Source: JAHEKD01 sp965215945
Lineage (GTDB): Bacteria; Pseudomonadota; Gammaproteobacteria; Arenicellales; JAHEKD01
Direction of reading: 5' to 3'
Assembly: GCA_965215945.1 (NCBI GenBank)
Contig: CBDCFC010000050.1
Coordinates: 1 to 64,000 of the forward strand
DNA length: 64,000 bases
Shown here: positions 1 to 9,527 of the stretch, piece by piece
How positions within the stretch are numbered: position 1 is the stretch's first letter
Layout: every line of letters begins with the position of its first letter
Notes under the pieces: generated by a model
What the model was told of the DNA's origin: nothing
Databases searched by the model: none
Seen by the model: only the letters and a program-made list of their open reading frames with translations
Position numbers and translations under genes: made by a program

Positions 1-3000
1 AATAGTTCGCAGGCTGCTTGTAGTTTTTGATCTTGCTGGTCAGGGCTTTGTTTCAATTGCTTACCGGTTTCGTCTCGTCTAACAACTGACCAGCGTCCCG
101 CAAAAGGTAGCTGTGTCCCTATTCGTCTTGCCAATTTGCGTTTCTCGGGCTTTCTATTGACTAATTTTAGTAATGCCTGAAAACTGTCACAAACTACCAA
201 ACCGGCATCCACCAACTCACTTAAGGCCTCTTCTAGCTGGCTCGGCAATAAACGTGAGTTTTCAAGAATTTCATCATAAAACAGCGGGCCATGCTGATTT
301 AAAATCTCTAAAACATGTGCCGCAATAGATGAAAGCTCGACATTCGTTTGTTCAGTCGAGCTATCCAACAAGAATTTGGCTGCTTCACGTTTAAAAATCA
401 TGATGTGAGAATTTTTTCTCAATCCCGCCACACGATTTTCACTGTTATGTTTATAACGTGGGCGATGCCAAACCAATTGACCAGCCAGGAATAAAGTTTC
501 TAATTGTGAAAAGTCAAAACCTTCTATACGGTCTGCCAAAACCTCCCGCCATTTATTCAAACTGATTGCAAAACCCTGCAATTTCTCAATCGCCGACATC
601 ACTGCATTCACTCCCCGACCATTGGACTCAAAAGTGAGTTGTTGCCACTCAATTAGGAAACTCATGTATTTTTCTTTACTCACAGCTCTGATTGATTCTC
701 GAGCTTGTCGCAAAGCATAACGATGCAAGCGGGCAAGCAGCCGTCTTTCACACCAATGAATTTGACCCGCCTGAATGTATTCACCTTGCATTGCAAAACC
801 CTCCTGCTCAAGCGCGAGTAAGGCTTGTAAGACTTTTTCACTTGAAAGATTCAAGTTGCTTGCTAATTGCTCAGCAGTGACTGGACTCAGCAACTCGAGT
901 TGAGCACGGGTCAACTCGACAATGGCTTGTTTTTCATTTTCGACTTGTTTAATAAATGTAGAAGACGTTAAACCGCTGCCTTTAGCAAACTTGTGATCTG
1001 GAAAAATTAAACCGATAATTTGCTGCCATTCGGCTGCATAATAATAGCTTGATTGTGCATTTAGCTTGAGCGGAAAAACTCTGCCTTGAGCCTCAAGACT
1101 GTTAACAAACTCAGCCGAATTTTTAGATTGATTCAACGTACGTATATCAAATAACCCATAAACACACAGTGCATCATGCAACTCCTCCGCATCGCGGATT
1201 AAAGGTGTGTTTTCTTCACGCAATTGTTCGATAGCAAAATCCGGGATCAAACCATAGTGTTGAATATCACTACCCGAGCCATACATGGCCGACTGTAGCG
1301 CTTGGGTACGGCGCTCTTCAGCGGGAATATCATCCAAAAAGGCATAAGGTCTGGCGTTAATAATGGCTTGTGAAAACACAGATGGCTGTGAAACATCTTT
1401 GAAAACCATTTTCACCTCATCAACTTTAATCTTATCGAGGAGTTGCTCCAATGCAGTTACATCCATTACCTCATGGATGCAATCATCTATTGCCTGATTC
1501 ACTAACGGATGATCCGGTATTTCACGTTCACCGGCGATGTTTTCCAAACAGGCGAGTTGATCCGGGAAAACCTGTGCAGCCAAGTCTTCGGCATTATTAC
1601 GCTGGATTTGTGGCGCCAGTCGTTTGCCGCCGTTATAGCGTTTGACCGCCAGGGCGATATTACAAACCCAGCGCCAATGGGTATTAAAAATTGGGGCATC
1701 AAGCATCGCTTGAATGACAACTTCTTTAACTGTTTTAGAACTTAAATAGCCTTTTACTTCCCTCAAGGGAAAACTATGTGTCGCCCCCAAAGATAAAATG
1801 ATTGAATTTTCCAAGGCCGCGGCTTGCAGCTCAAAATTGAATTTACGACAAAATCGCTTACGTAAGGCAAGTCCCCAGGCACGATTTAATCTCGACCCAT
1901 AAAGTGAATGAATGACAAGGTGCATGTCATCGTTTTCATCAAAAAAACGTTCAAATACGACGGTATCGAATTTAGGTAAGACTGTAAGCGCCGCATGCGC
2001 TGAAAAAAGGTAATCATATAATTGAATCGCTGCATGATTATCCAAAACATACTGTTTCTCGATTTCTGCAACGGGATTTGGTGCCTTTTTCTCAAACAGC
2101 TGGTTACAAAAATCCATTAACTGGCTTACGGATTCTGAAAGTTCATGGCTTCGACCTGGAGCCTCTCCAAACCAGAATGGGATCGTCGGAGGCTGACCTC
2201 TGGCGTCTTCAACGTAGACTTTACCGGTTTCAACTTTGAGTATGCGATAGGAAGTGTTTCCTAATTGAAAAATATCCCCCGCCATGCTCTCGAACGCAAA
2301 ATCTTCGTTAACGCTGCCAATTCTGAAATTATCTGGAATCAAAAATACGTCGTAGTCAAATAATTCTGGAATCGCGCCGCCATTGGTAAGCGCTGTTAAA
2401 CGCGCGCTTTTTCTGGCTTTAACGACGCCATTGACTGCATCCAAGTGCAAGTATGCAAACCTCAGACCACGTCGATTGGTAAAACCCTGTGCCAGCATTT
2501 GAATCACCTGGTTAAATTCCTCACGCTTTAACGACTTGAATATACTTGCCTGGGTGAAACAATCGAAAAGCTCATCAATGTTCCAGTCGCGCGCACTGAC
2601 TTCAGCGACTATCTGCTGCGCCAACACATCCAGAGGTTTGTCGATTTCCAGCAGAGTATCCAGTTCACCTTTATTAACCGCATCAATGAGTGCGACTGAC
2701 TCGACCAACTCCTCTAAAGTAGTTGGAAAAAGTCTCCCTTTTGGAGTTCGATTCACACCATGCCCCGAGCGACCCACGCGCTGTAGAAACGTTGAAATTG
2801 AACCGGGTGAACCGATCTGGCAGACCAGATCAACATCACCAATATCAATCCCTAACTCAAGTGAAGCCGTAGCAACCAGAACTTTTAATTGACCGGTTTT
2901 GAGTCGATTTTCAGCATCCAGCCGGTGTGCCCGCGACAAACTGCCGTGGTGGGTAGAAACAGATTGCTCGTCTATTCGCTCAGCTAACTGACGTGTTAAT

Positions 3001-3884
3001 TTTTCTGCCAAGCGTCTGGTGTTTACAAAAACAAGGGTGGTCCGGTGATTTTCAGTAAATTCGACGAGTTGATCATAAATTTGATTCCAGACCTCGCCTG
3101 ACATCACGGCGGTTAAGGCTGAATCAGGCAAACACAGCTGCAAATCCCGGTGGCGTTGACTACCGGCATCAACAATCTGGCATCGCGCATGATTGCAAAG
3201 AAACTTGCTGACACGCTGTTTATCTTTAATCGTGGCTGACAACCCTATTCGTTGAAAATCGCGTCCCAGCAATGCAGATAGACGTTGTAAAGAAAGCGCC
3301 AGATGTGCACCGCGCTTGTTATCGATTAGCGCATGTATTTCATCGACAATGACTGTACCAACATTCGATAAAACTTCGCGACCCGCCTTCGATGTCAACA
3401 GGATATAAAGCGATTCGGGCGTTGAAACTAAAATATGCGGTGGTTTGCGATTGATTTTTTGCCGTTCCCAGGCAGTTGTATCACCCGTACGTACCGCCGT
3501 AGTAATGCCATGATCCGGTAAGGCTGAATTTATTAGCTGTTGTTTGATTCCCTTTAACGGTGCCTGCAAATTCTTCTCTATATCATTGGATAATGCTCTA
3601 AGCGGCGAAATATATAAAATCCGGGTTTGGTCTGCCAACCCACCAAAATCCAACGATTCTTGAACTAAACGATTAATACAAGATAAAAAAGCGGCCAAAG
3701 TTTTGCCCGATCCGGTTGGCGCAGTAATAACTACATTTTCTGTATGATTTATATGCGACCAGGCCTGTATTTGACAATCTGTCGGTTCGCCCAGTTCTGA
3801 ATCAAACCATTTTTGCACACAACCATGGAACTGCGCATGTTCGATCTTGGCAGGAAGATTTTTGAGTTGTAGGGCTTGTGTCAT
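1..3884 (-). CDS. lhr: Large ATP-dependent helicase Lhr, 3' end beyond window
   Basis: Superfamily 2 DNA helicase of the Lhr family, linked to DNA repair in other bacteria. The minus-strand frame is open from an ATG at 3884 to the window edge, about 1,294 residues, so the C terminus is missing; full-length Lhr is about 1,400-1,600 residues. Visible motifs: Walker A TAPTGSGKT at residues 54-62, motif II DEIH near residue 180, motif III-like GLSATI, and motif VI QRVGRSGHG near residue 370. The winged-helix and Lhr-specific core follow, and then a long C-terminal extension, which marks the long Lhr form rather than the short Lhr-Core. The gene is divergent from the reductase at 4065, with 180 bp between the starts. 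No frameshift is seen in the part present. Confidence 0.93.
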   Translation of the reverse strand, partial: MTQALQLKNLPAKIEHAQFHGCVQKWFDSELGEPTDCQIQAWSHINHTENVVITAPTGSGKTLAAFLSCINRLVQESLDFGGLADQTRILYISPLRALSNDIEKNLQAPLKGIKQQLINSALPDHGITTAVRTGDTTAWERQKINRKPPHILVSTPESLYILLTSKAGREVLSNVGTVIVDEIHALIDNKRGAHLALSLQRLSALLGRDFQRIGLSATIKDKQRVSKFLCNHARCQIVDAGSQRHRDLQLCLPDSALTAVMSGEVWNQIYDQLVEFTENHRTTLVFVNTRRLAEKLTRQLAERIDEQSVSTHHGSLSRAHRLDAENRLKTGQLKVLVATASLELGIDIGDVDLVCQIGSPGSISTFLQRVGRSGHGVNRTPKGRLFPTTLEELVESVALIDAVNKGELDTLLEIDKPLDVLAQQIVAEVSARDWNIDELFDCFTQASIFKSLKREEFNQVIQMLAQGFTNRRGLRFAYLHLDAVNGVVKARKSARLTALTNGGAIPELFDYDVFLIPDNFRIGSVNEDFAFESMAGDIFQLGNTSYRILKVETGKVYVEDARGQPPTIPFWFGEAPGRSHELSESVSQLMDFCNQLFEKKAPNPVAEIEKQYVLDNHAAIQLYDYLFSAHAALTVLPKFDTVVFERFFDENDDMHLVIHSLYGSRLNRAWGLALRKRFCRKFNFELQAAALENSIILSLGATHSFPLREVKGYLSSKTVKEVVIQAMLDAPIFNTHWRWVCNIALAVKRYNGGKRLAPQIQRNNAEDLAAQVFPDQLACLENIAGEREIPDHPLVNQAIDDCIHEVMDVTALEQLLDKIKVDEVKMVFKDVSQPSVFSQAIINARPYAFLDDIPAEERRTQALQSAMYGSGSDIQHYGLIPDFAIEQLREENTPLIRDAEELHDALCVYGLFDIRTLNQSKNSAEFVNSLEAQGRVFPLKLNAQSSYYYAAEWQQIIGLIFPDHKFAKGSGLTSSTFIKQVENEKQAIVELTRAQLELLSPVTAEQLASNLNLSSEKVLQALLALEQEGFAMQGEYIQAGQIHWCERRLLARLHRYALRQARESIRAVSKEKYMSFLIEWQQLTFESNGRGVNAVMSAIEKLQGFAISLNKWREVLADRIEGFDFSQLETLFLAGQLVWHRPRYKHNSENRVAGLRKNSHIMIFKREAAKFLLDSSTEQTNVELSSIAAHVLEILNQHGPLFYDEILENSRLLPSQLEEALSELVDAGLVVCDSFQALLKLVNRKPEKRKLARRIGTQLPFAGRWSVVRRDETGKQLKQSPDQQDQKLQAACEL

Positions 3885-4064
3885 TTGAAAAATTTATTTA
3901 TTACATTCGCCAGATTACGCTTTGATAACAAACACGTCAACTGACCAACTCAGAAAGTATGCCCCTATAAAAACTTTAAACTCTAGTCACCGTCAAACGC
4001 TTGGAAATCAACAAAAAACCTGTAGAATTGGGCGCCCGTTGGATGATTTTTAAAAGCTTTTCTC

Positions 4065-5099
4065 ATGACCATTAAATGTGATTGTATCGTTATTGGTGCT
4101 GGCCCGGTTGGTTTATTCCAGATTTTTGAGCTGGGTTTACTCGGCATTCAAACTCATATTGTTGATTCCTTGCAACAACCGGGGGGGCAATGCAGCGAGC
4201 TTTATCCCGACAAACCAATTTATGATATTCCCGCCCTGCCAATTGTTGGCGGCCAGGAGCTGATTGACCGGTTGATGGAACAGGTTAAACCTTTTGAACC
4301 AACCTATCATTTGAATCAGGAAGTAACAGAACTTGAAAAAACATCTGCTGGACGGTTTCATGTAAAAACCACGGCTGAGACAGAATTTGATGCGGCTACC
4401 GTCATTATCGCCGGCGGCCTTGGATCATTTCAGCCCCGTTCATTGCGTAAACCCGGAGTCGAAAAATACGAAAATAACACGATCAACTACAAAGTGACCA
4501 ACCCGGAAAAATACCGCGATAAAAATATCATCATTCTCGGTGGCGGTGACTCCGCCCTGGACTGGACTTTGGAGCTAATGAAAATCGCCAAGCGAGTGAC
4601 ATTGGTGCACCGGCGTGAAGAATTTCGCGGTGCGCCGGCGATGGCTGCACAGGTAGTCGACTTAGCAAAAAATGGACACCTTGATGTTTATCTCGGCATG
4701 ATTAAAGGCATCACAGAAAATGAAGCCGGCAATGTTTTGACAGGTCTGGAAATAAAAACCTTCGATGATGAAATCATTCAAATTGAGGGTGATGAAATGC
4801 TGGCCTTTTATGGTTTGTCACCAAAGCTCGGGCCTATTGCGCAATGGGGCTTAAATATCGATAAAAATCAACTGATTGTCGATACCGAGAAATTTGAAAC
4901 AGATCAACCCGGGATTTTTGCGGTTGGCGACATTAACACATATCCAGGCAAGAAAAAACTAATCTTAAGTGGTTTTCATGAAGCAGCACTCGCTGCCTTT
5001 GGCGTACAAAAACACCTTAATCCAGATGCCAAACAATTTGTTCAATACACAACCACCAGCCCGCTGATGCATAAGCGGCTTGGAGTAACTGGCAATTAG
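4065..5099 (+). CDS. Ferredoxin/flavodoxin-NADP+ reductase, thioredoxin-reductase-like type
   Basis: FAD- and NADPH-binding flavoprotein of 344 residues. It moves electrons between NADPH and ferredoxin or flavodoxin in the cytoplasm. The N-terminal FAD site GAGPVG lies at residues 12-17 and the NADP-binding GGGDSA near 158-163. The C-terminal FAD motif reads GIFAVGDIN near residue 285. The CxxC redox pair of true thioredoxin reductases is absent, which places it with the YumC-type ferredoxin-NADP reductases. The length matches that family (330-350). It stands alone, divergent from lhr and followed by a repeat-rich gap. Assignment to the family is firm; the physiological partner is not shown by the sequence. 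Confidence 0.9.
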   Translation: MTIKCDCIVIGAGPVGLFQIFELGLLGIQTHIVDSLQQPGGQCSELYPDKPIYDIPALPIVGGQELIDRLMEQVKPFEPTYHLNQEVTELEKTSAGRFHVKTTAETEFDAATVIIAGGLGSFQPRSLRKPGVEKYENNTINYKVTNPEKYRDKNIIILGGGDSALDWTLELMKIAKRVTLVHRREEFRGAPAMAAQVVDLAKNGHLDVYLGMIKGITENEAGNVLTGLEIKTFDDEIIQIEGDEMLAFYGLSPKLGPIAQWGLNIDKNQLIVDTEKFETDQPGIFAVGDINTYPGKKKLILSGFHEAALAAFGVQKHLNPDAKQFVQYTTTSPLMHKRLGVTGN

Positions 5100-5279
5100 A
5101 AGAAGTGGAACAATCCAGACTTGCACTAGAAGCATTCACCGGGAAATGAATGAGACGATTAACGAAGAAGGCAACTCCCGAAAAGTTCCGCAATAAGCCC
5201 TACTTCGTTTAAAGCCCAAGCAGTCGTTTGGAGATATAGTAATTCACCCGTTGTGCATTTGAAAAGGCACCAGTAAAAA

Positions 5280-5660
5280 ATACTTAAATATTTCCCCGTC
5301 GTCATTCCGTGCTTGACACGGAATCCAGAAAAAACTTTTAAAATAACCTGGATTGCGGATATTCTTGTGCTGAACTTGATTCAGTATCCTTCGGAAATTC
5401 CACAGTGACGAGCCCGCCAATAGTAACTTAATTATGCATTTAAATCCAAATGCATAACGGGTTAATTCATATAAATAATCGTACATAAACCTGTAAATTT
5501 GCTGATTTAAGGAAATACGTAGCCTGTATCCGCAATCCGTCACCGATAAAGATTGTCTGGATACCGGCCTTCGCCGGTATGACGACGTAGGTGTCTTAAA
5601 AGTTAGGGGAATAACTATACCGGATAATTCCTGCGGAATTTCCGGCATGACGGTGTGTTT
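5280..5660. repeat. Cluster of small palindromic (REP-like) repeats
   Basis: This is the only notable content of the 570-bp gap between 5100 and 5669. Three hairpins are seen. The first is ATTCCGTG-CTTGA-CACGGAAT (5304-5324), and the second is ATACCGGC-CTTC-GCCGGTAT (5561-5580). The third is an imperfect palindrome around 5620-5646 with CCGG ends and an AATTCC/GGAATT core. Flanking words such as GTCATTCC, GAATCCAG and GGTATGACG are typical of dispersed intergenic repeats in many proteobacteria. A 134-codon minus-strand reading frame spans them but is just translated repeat. They may act as terminators for the reductase (plus) and the DUF3187 gene (minus), which converge here. Confidence 0.7.
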
Positions 5661-5669
5661 CGTTGGAAA

Positions 5670-6650
5670 TTATGGTTGATATCGAAAACCCAGATTTACA
5701 CCAAAATCCGGTGCTGCATCTTTGTTGATGACATCTTCATTAAAGCCAATTACCAAGCTGGCTCTGTCAGAAAACTGGTAGGCTGCAGAAATAACTAATA
5801 CCCCGACCTTGCCATTAATCGCATCAAGATCGGTCTGATCATATACTTCAGAATTGAAATCCAGTTGTGCTACCAAACTCAGATGTGATCTCATCTGCCA
5901 AACCACTCCTATCACAACAGAACCAACAAGGTTAGTTTGTAACTCAGGTAATATTTCACTGTCTTGAAGATAGCTCAAACCTACCATACCGTATACCTGC
6001 CATTTTTCAGTTAATCGTTTGAATCCGTTTAGACTCGTGGAAAACGAGTATCCGCCGCTACCAAACAATTGATCCTCATCCCCTGTCGGTAATTTTAAAT
6101 TAACTCTTGCATTTAGTTTCTGTTCATCGGTTTCAGTCAATTTTTTGGCCAAAAATAGATAAACATCACCTATTCCCTCATCAGTTTTATCTAGAAAAAG
6201 TGTTTGTTCGGCGTTGCGATAAGAAATTGTAAATTCATCATCAGGAGCATCATCTCGACCGCCCTGCGGCAATCCAAACAGATCGTGCCAATTCTCGATC
6301 AGACCGTCCATGAATCCACCGCTATTTGAAATATAGGGCAGTACAATTCCGATTGATGTATCTTCCTTAATCCCATATTCAAAACTTATATTCAACTGTG
6401 AGCGCTCATAATCTAAAAAAACACGTTCACTGTCTGAAGATTCAAGATGAAATTCATTACTGATTTCCAAGTCAATTTGTGACTCAAATTGACCAGCCGA
6501 AAGTGTGTCCGACCCAGAAAAACCAGGCAACCCATGTATTCGAACGAATGGATTAGCATTAGCATGACTATGATTGTTCGGCAAAAAGACATCAGCAAAA
6601 CTATTGCAACTTAGCAAACCAACGACAATCAGTGAAAATAGTTTTTTCAT
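5670..6650 (-). CDS. DUF3187 family outer-membrane protein
   Basis: 326-residue exported protein. Residues 1-19 form a signal peptide (MKKLFSLIV...CNSFA). The rest alternates polar and apolar residues as in a transmembrane beta-barrel and ends in an aromatic-rich strand (FRYQP). The segment FGLPQGGRDDAPDD is a hallmark of the DUF3187 family. Its function is unknown; members are predicted outer-membrane proteins. The start overlaps the stop of the upstream CoxG-like gene by 4 bp (ATGA at 6647-6650), so the two are translationally coupled and form one minus-strand operon. The product's link to the CoxG-like protein is unexplained. Confidence 0.8.
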   Translation of the reverse strand: MKKLFSLIVVGLLSCNSFADVFLPNNHSHANANPFVRIHGLPGFSGSDTLSAGQFESQIDLEISNEFHLESSDSERVFLDYERSQLNISFEYGIKEDTSIGIVLPYISNSGGFMDGLIENWHDLFGLPQGGRDDAPDDEFTISYRNAEQTLFLDKTDEGIGDVYLFLAKKLTETDEQKLNARVNLKLPTGDEDQLFGSGGYSFSTSLNGFKRLTEKWQVYGMVGLSYLQDSEILPELQTNLVGSVVIGVVWQMRSHLSLVAQLDFNSEVYDQTDLDAINGKVGVLVISAAYQFSDRASLVIGFNEDVINKDAAPDFGVNLGFRYQP

Positions 6651-7096
6651 TGGGTCGTTAAAATTTCTTTTTCAAAACGTTGAAAAAATCGGTTAAACCA
6701 TTTATTTGCTGTCGCCTGTATTAAAGGCTCACCCAGCTCAACCAATTTACTCCCTGGTAATACCTGTCCTAGAAAATCAACGCGAGTCGTCTGCTCATCC
6801 ATTTTAATAAATTCAACATCGCCAATAGCTTTGGCTGCATGTGCAAATCCGCCTTCACCCACTGCTTCTAAAGAATACTTTTGCGGTTCCAGAATATTAG
6901 AAAGATTAACTTTCACATTAAACCTGACCGGCACAAAACCAAATTTGACTTTAACTTTGGCATAAAATTGATCTGTTGAGTATTTCTCAATATTCTGACA
7001 GGCAGGGATACATTGAGTTAAGATTCGGGGTTCCATCATTGAATCCCACACTTTTTGCTGTGGAATTTTTAAATCATATCTACCGGTTATTTCCAC
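6647..7096 (-). CDS. CoxG-like SRPBCC-domain protein
   Basis: 149 residues with the START/SRPBCC fold of the carbon monoxide dehydrogenase subunit G family. It begins MEITGRYDLKIPQQKVWD, matching the family's 'G.y.i.ap...vW..l.dp..l..ciPGc' N terminus (here ILTQCIPACQNIE). It ends in an amphipathic helix (ANKWFNRFFQRFEKEI). No CO dehydrogenase genes lie nearby, so the CO dehydrogenase maturation role known for CoxG is not supported. It more likely binds a small hydrophobic ligand or lipid. First gene of a two-gene operon with the DUF3187 barrel. It diverges from the flippase-like gene, with an 88-bp gap. Confidence 0.75.
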   Translation of the reverse strand: MEITGRYDLKIPQQKVWDSMMEPRILTQCIPACQNIEKYSTDQFYAKVKVKFGFVPVRFNVKVNLSNILEPQKYSLEAVGEGGFAHAAKAIGDVEFIKMDEQTTRVDFLGQVLPGSKLVELGEPLIQATANKWFNRFFQRFEKEILTTQ

Positions 7097-7184
7097 CTTC
7101 TTATTTCCGCTTTTTGTTAGAATCTAGCCTTCTTAAAGAGGCACTATACCAACTTCACCCTTCTAATCAATAAATCTTTATCGC

Positions 7185-8366
7185 TTGAATAAATCGACAA
7201 AAACCTTAATTTCAGTCGCCAAAATTTTTATTGTTATTGGCCTGTTGGCCTATGTTTTTTTTCGCATTCAATGGCAAGACTCAATTGTCATCAATCAAGG
7301 CGATGAATTACAAACCGTCATCAATGGCGAAATTATTAGCCATTGGAATCGTTATCCTGTTGAATTTTTAGCCCATAACGGTGAACGCTTTTCTATAGAA
7401 TCGAGCCAACAAACCAGTCATCAAATTAATCCCGGGTTTTTTACTTATTTAAAACAAACTAACCCATATTGGTTATTACTAGGTGCCTTGGTGTTCATCA
7501 CGGTGGCCATGTTTAGCGCTTTTCGCTGGCATTGGCTGGTTAACTCTCAAAACTTGTCGTTAACTATTGGTCAGGCCATTCGCCTGACCTGGATTGGGAT
7601 ATTTTTTAATAATTTTGTGCCGGGTCAAACCGGTGGCGATTTAATAAAAGCCTACTATATTGCAAAAAACTCACCGCAGAAGCGTTTAGCAGCCGTACTA
7701 ACTGTGATTGCCGACAGAATTATCGGCCTGTCAGCGCTAGTCATAGTCAGCTTGATTACGGTGACTTTATTTTTTCAGCGTTTCAAGGAAATTGCACTAA
7801 CTTTATGGCTAGGACTGATATTGGGCGTGGTTTTCGCAACCATTTTACTTAATCGTTCTGTCAGACGTAGACTTGGCCTAAGTGCATTAGTGAAAAAGTT
7901 TCCAAGTAAAATCACAGAACAAATTTACAATCTCGATACGGCCATTCGCCAATATCACGATCATAAAAAAGGAGTGTTAGTCTGGTGGTTACTCAGCATT
8001 TTTAATCACATCATTAATATGCTCGGTATATATGCCTTGTCGAGGTCAATCGATATGGGTGTGCCAGCGGTTGAATTTTTGGCCCTAGTACCTGTAATTT
8101 TCATCGTATCGGCAATACCGATTGCTCCAAATGGCTGGGGTATCGGCGAAGCGTTGTTTGGAAGTTTATTTGGTCAATATGGTGCTGCTTACCTGCCTAA
8201 TACAGCAAATGCAGAACAAATAATGAACACTCGTGGCGTTGCCTTATCCATCTTATTCAGAATCATGAGTATGTGTATTTCGCTAATTGGCGGACTATTT
8301 TTATTATTCTCGAAAGAGAAAATGCCCTCCCCTGAAACTGAACTTGACCAAACAAAACTGACATAA
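7185..8366 (+). CDS. Flippase-like integral membrane protein (YbhN/AglD/MprF-N type)
   Basis: 393-residue polytopic membrane protein of the lysylphosphatidylglycerol synthase transmembrane / UPF0104 family. One TM helix spans residues 8-25. A periplasmic insert of about 75 residues follows, and then about seven TM helices from residue 95. The family signature is visible as FFNNFVPGQTGGDLIKAYY, with PIAPNGWGIGEALFG near the C terminus. Such proteins are thought to move lipids or lipid-linked sugars across the inner membrane. The start is a TTG without a clear Shine-Dalgarno site. An in-frame stop at 7164 and the lack of another start codon favour it. The next gene begins 3 bp after the stop, so they are probably co-transcribed. 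Confidence 0.8.
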   Translation: MNKSTKTLISVAKIFIVIGLLAYVFFRIQWQDSIVINQGDELQTVINGEIISHWNRYPVEFLAHNGERFSIESSQQTSHQINPGFFTYLKQTNPYWLLLGALVFITVAMFSAFRWHWLVNSQNLSLTIGQAIRLTWIGIFFNNFVPGQTGGDLIKAYYIAKNSPQKRLAAVLTVIADRIIGLSALVIVSLITVTLFFQRFKEIALTLWLGLILGVVFATILLNRSVRRRLGLSALVKKFPSKITEQIYNLDTAIRQYHDHKKGVLVWWLLSIFNHIINMLGIYALSRSIDMGVPAVEFLALVPVIFIVSAIPIAPNGWGIGEALFGSLFGQYGAAYLPNTANAEQIMNTRGVALSILFRIMSMCISLIGGLFLLFSKEKMPSPETELDQTKLT

Positions 8367-8368
8367 TT

Positions 8369-9472
8369 ATGCGTATAGGAATAGCCAAAGAAATAAAACC
8401 CGGCGAAGGACGAGTTGCCCTGCTGCCAAATCATATTCAGCACTTGGCTGACAAACATGAAGTTATTATTGAAACAGAGGCTGGTCTGCTTTCAGGTGCA
8501 ACGGATGCAAGCTATGAAGCGGCCGGTGCAAAAATAACATCTACAGCTAAGTCATTGTTTAATCAATGTGAGCTAATTGTGAAAGTTAAAGAAATACTGC
8601 CCGAAGAGTTCGACTATTTAAAACCAGAACATATCATTTTTACCAACCTGCATAGCGCGGCAGACCGGGCACAATTGGATGTATTATTAGAGAGAAAATT
8701 GACCGCTATCGCCGCTGAAGAAATCCACCAATATGGTTCTCCGAATTGTCCACTGGCAGGTGAAATCGGCGCATTTGAGGGTCTTCGTTTAACATTTGCT
8801 TATCTAGGCGGTAGTGGGTGTCATTTTTTCTCTCATTATGATGCGCCTTGTTGTAAAGCTATTGTTTTGGGCTTGGGTGGTGTTGGTAGAGGAGCACTTA
8901 GAACGCTATTATCACTGGGTGCCAAAGTAATGGGTTTTGACAGTTATCATGGAGCCTTATTTAAAACAAAACTGGATTGGCCAACCCAGAAATTCACTAC
9001 CCATCCACTAGACGAGCTCGAAGTACTTTTGCCTGAAGCTGACATGATTGTAAATTGTGTGTTATGGGACAAGACTCGAGAAGATCATTTAATCACAAGA
9101 CCAATGTTGAAACAGTTAAAACCAACCAGTGTAATTGTGGATATATCCTGTGACGCTGGTGGAGCGATAGAGACATGTAGGCCGACAAGCTGGGACAATC
9201 CTGTTTACGAGGTGGATGGCATTCGTCATTTTTGTGTTGACAATATTCCCGGTGCAGTACCTGTTACGGCCTCCCAAGGGTACGGCAATGCGCTGCTGCC
9301 TTATATCAAAGACATAGCAGATTTTGGTGCGATCGAAGCACTCAGGCGTAACCCCTGGCTGGCCAAAGGATTGACGACATACAACGGATTATTAACTCTA
9401 CAAGAAACTGCTGCGGTACAGCAAAGAGAGTTCACCAGTGTAAGTGAAATTTTAAACTCTTCACCTACTTAG
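8369..9472 (+). CDS. Alanine dehydrogenase-like NAD(P)-dependent oxidoreductase
   Basis: 367 residues of the AlaDH/PNT family. The N terminus (MRIGIAKEIKPGEGRVALLP) is the family's substrate domain. KVKE near residue 72 and FTNLHSAAD near residue 91 correspond to the substrate Lys and catalytic His of alanine dehydrogenase. A Rossmann motif (VLGLGGVGRGAL) lies near 167, and VDISCDAGGAIE near residue 256 matches the nicotinamide-site strand. The sequence departs from true alanine dehydrogenase (for example YGSPNCPLAGEIGAFEG). An amino-acid or opine-type oxidoreductase, such as one like N5-(carboxyethyl)ornithine synthase, is possible. It sits between the flippase-like gene (3 bp away) and the ureohydrolase gene, which hints at arginine, ornithine or polyamine metabolism. 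Confidence 0.7.
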   Translation: MRIGIAKEIKPGEGRVALLPNHIQHLADKHEVIIETEAGLLSGATDASYEAAGAKITSTAKSLFNQCELIVKVKEILPEEFDYLKPEHIIFTNLHSAADRAQLDVLLERKLTAIAAEEIHQYGSPNCPLAGEIGAFEGLRLTFAYLGGSGCHFFSHYDAPCCKAIVLGLGGVGRGALRTLLSLGAKVMGFDSYHGALFKTKLDWPTQKFTTHPLDELEVLLPEADMIVNCVLWDKTREDHLITRPMLKQLKPTSVIVDISCDAGGAIETCRPTSWDNPVYEVDGIRHFCVDNIPGAVPVTASQGYGNALLPYIKDIADFGAIEALRRNPWLAKGLTTYNGLLTLQETAAVQQREFTSVSEILNSSPT

Positions 9473-9527
9473 TTGACAGCCGGCGTGTACCGAGTTATTG
9501 ATAAGATTTAAAACTTCAGGATTGAAT

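Noticed and set aside
1502..2892. Plus- and minus-strand short frames within the Lhr gene
   Set aside because: They are out-of-frame shadows of the long continuous helicase frame, which carries all family motifs.
5244..5648. 134-codon minus-strand reading frame
   Set aside because: It runs across small palindromic repeats and translates them (for example YRRRPVSR and WIPCQARNDDGE), with no ribosome site or family.
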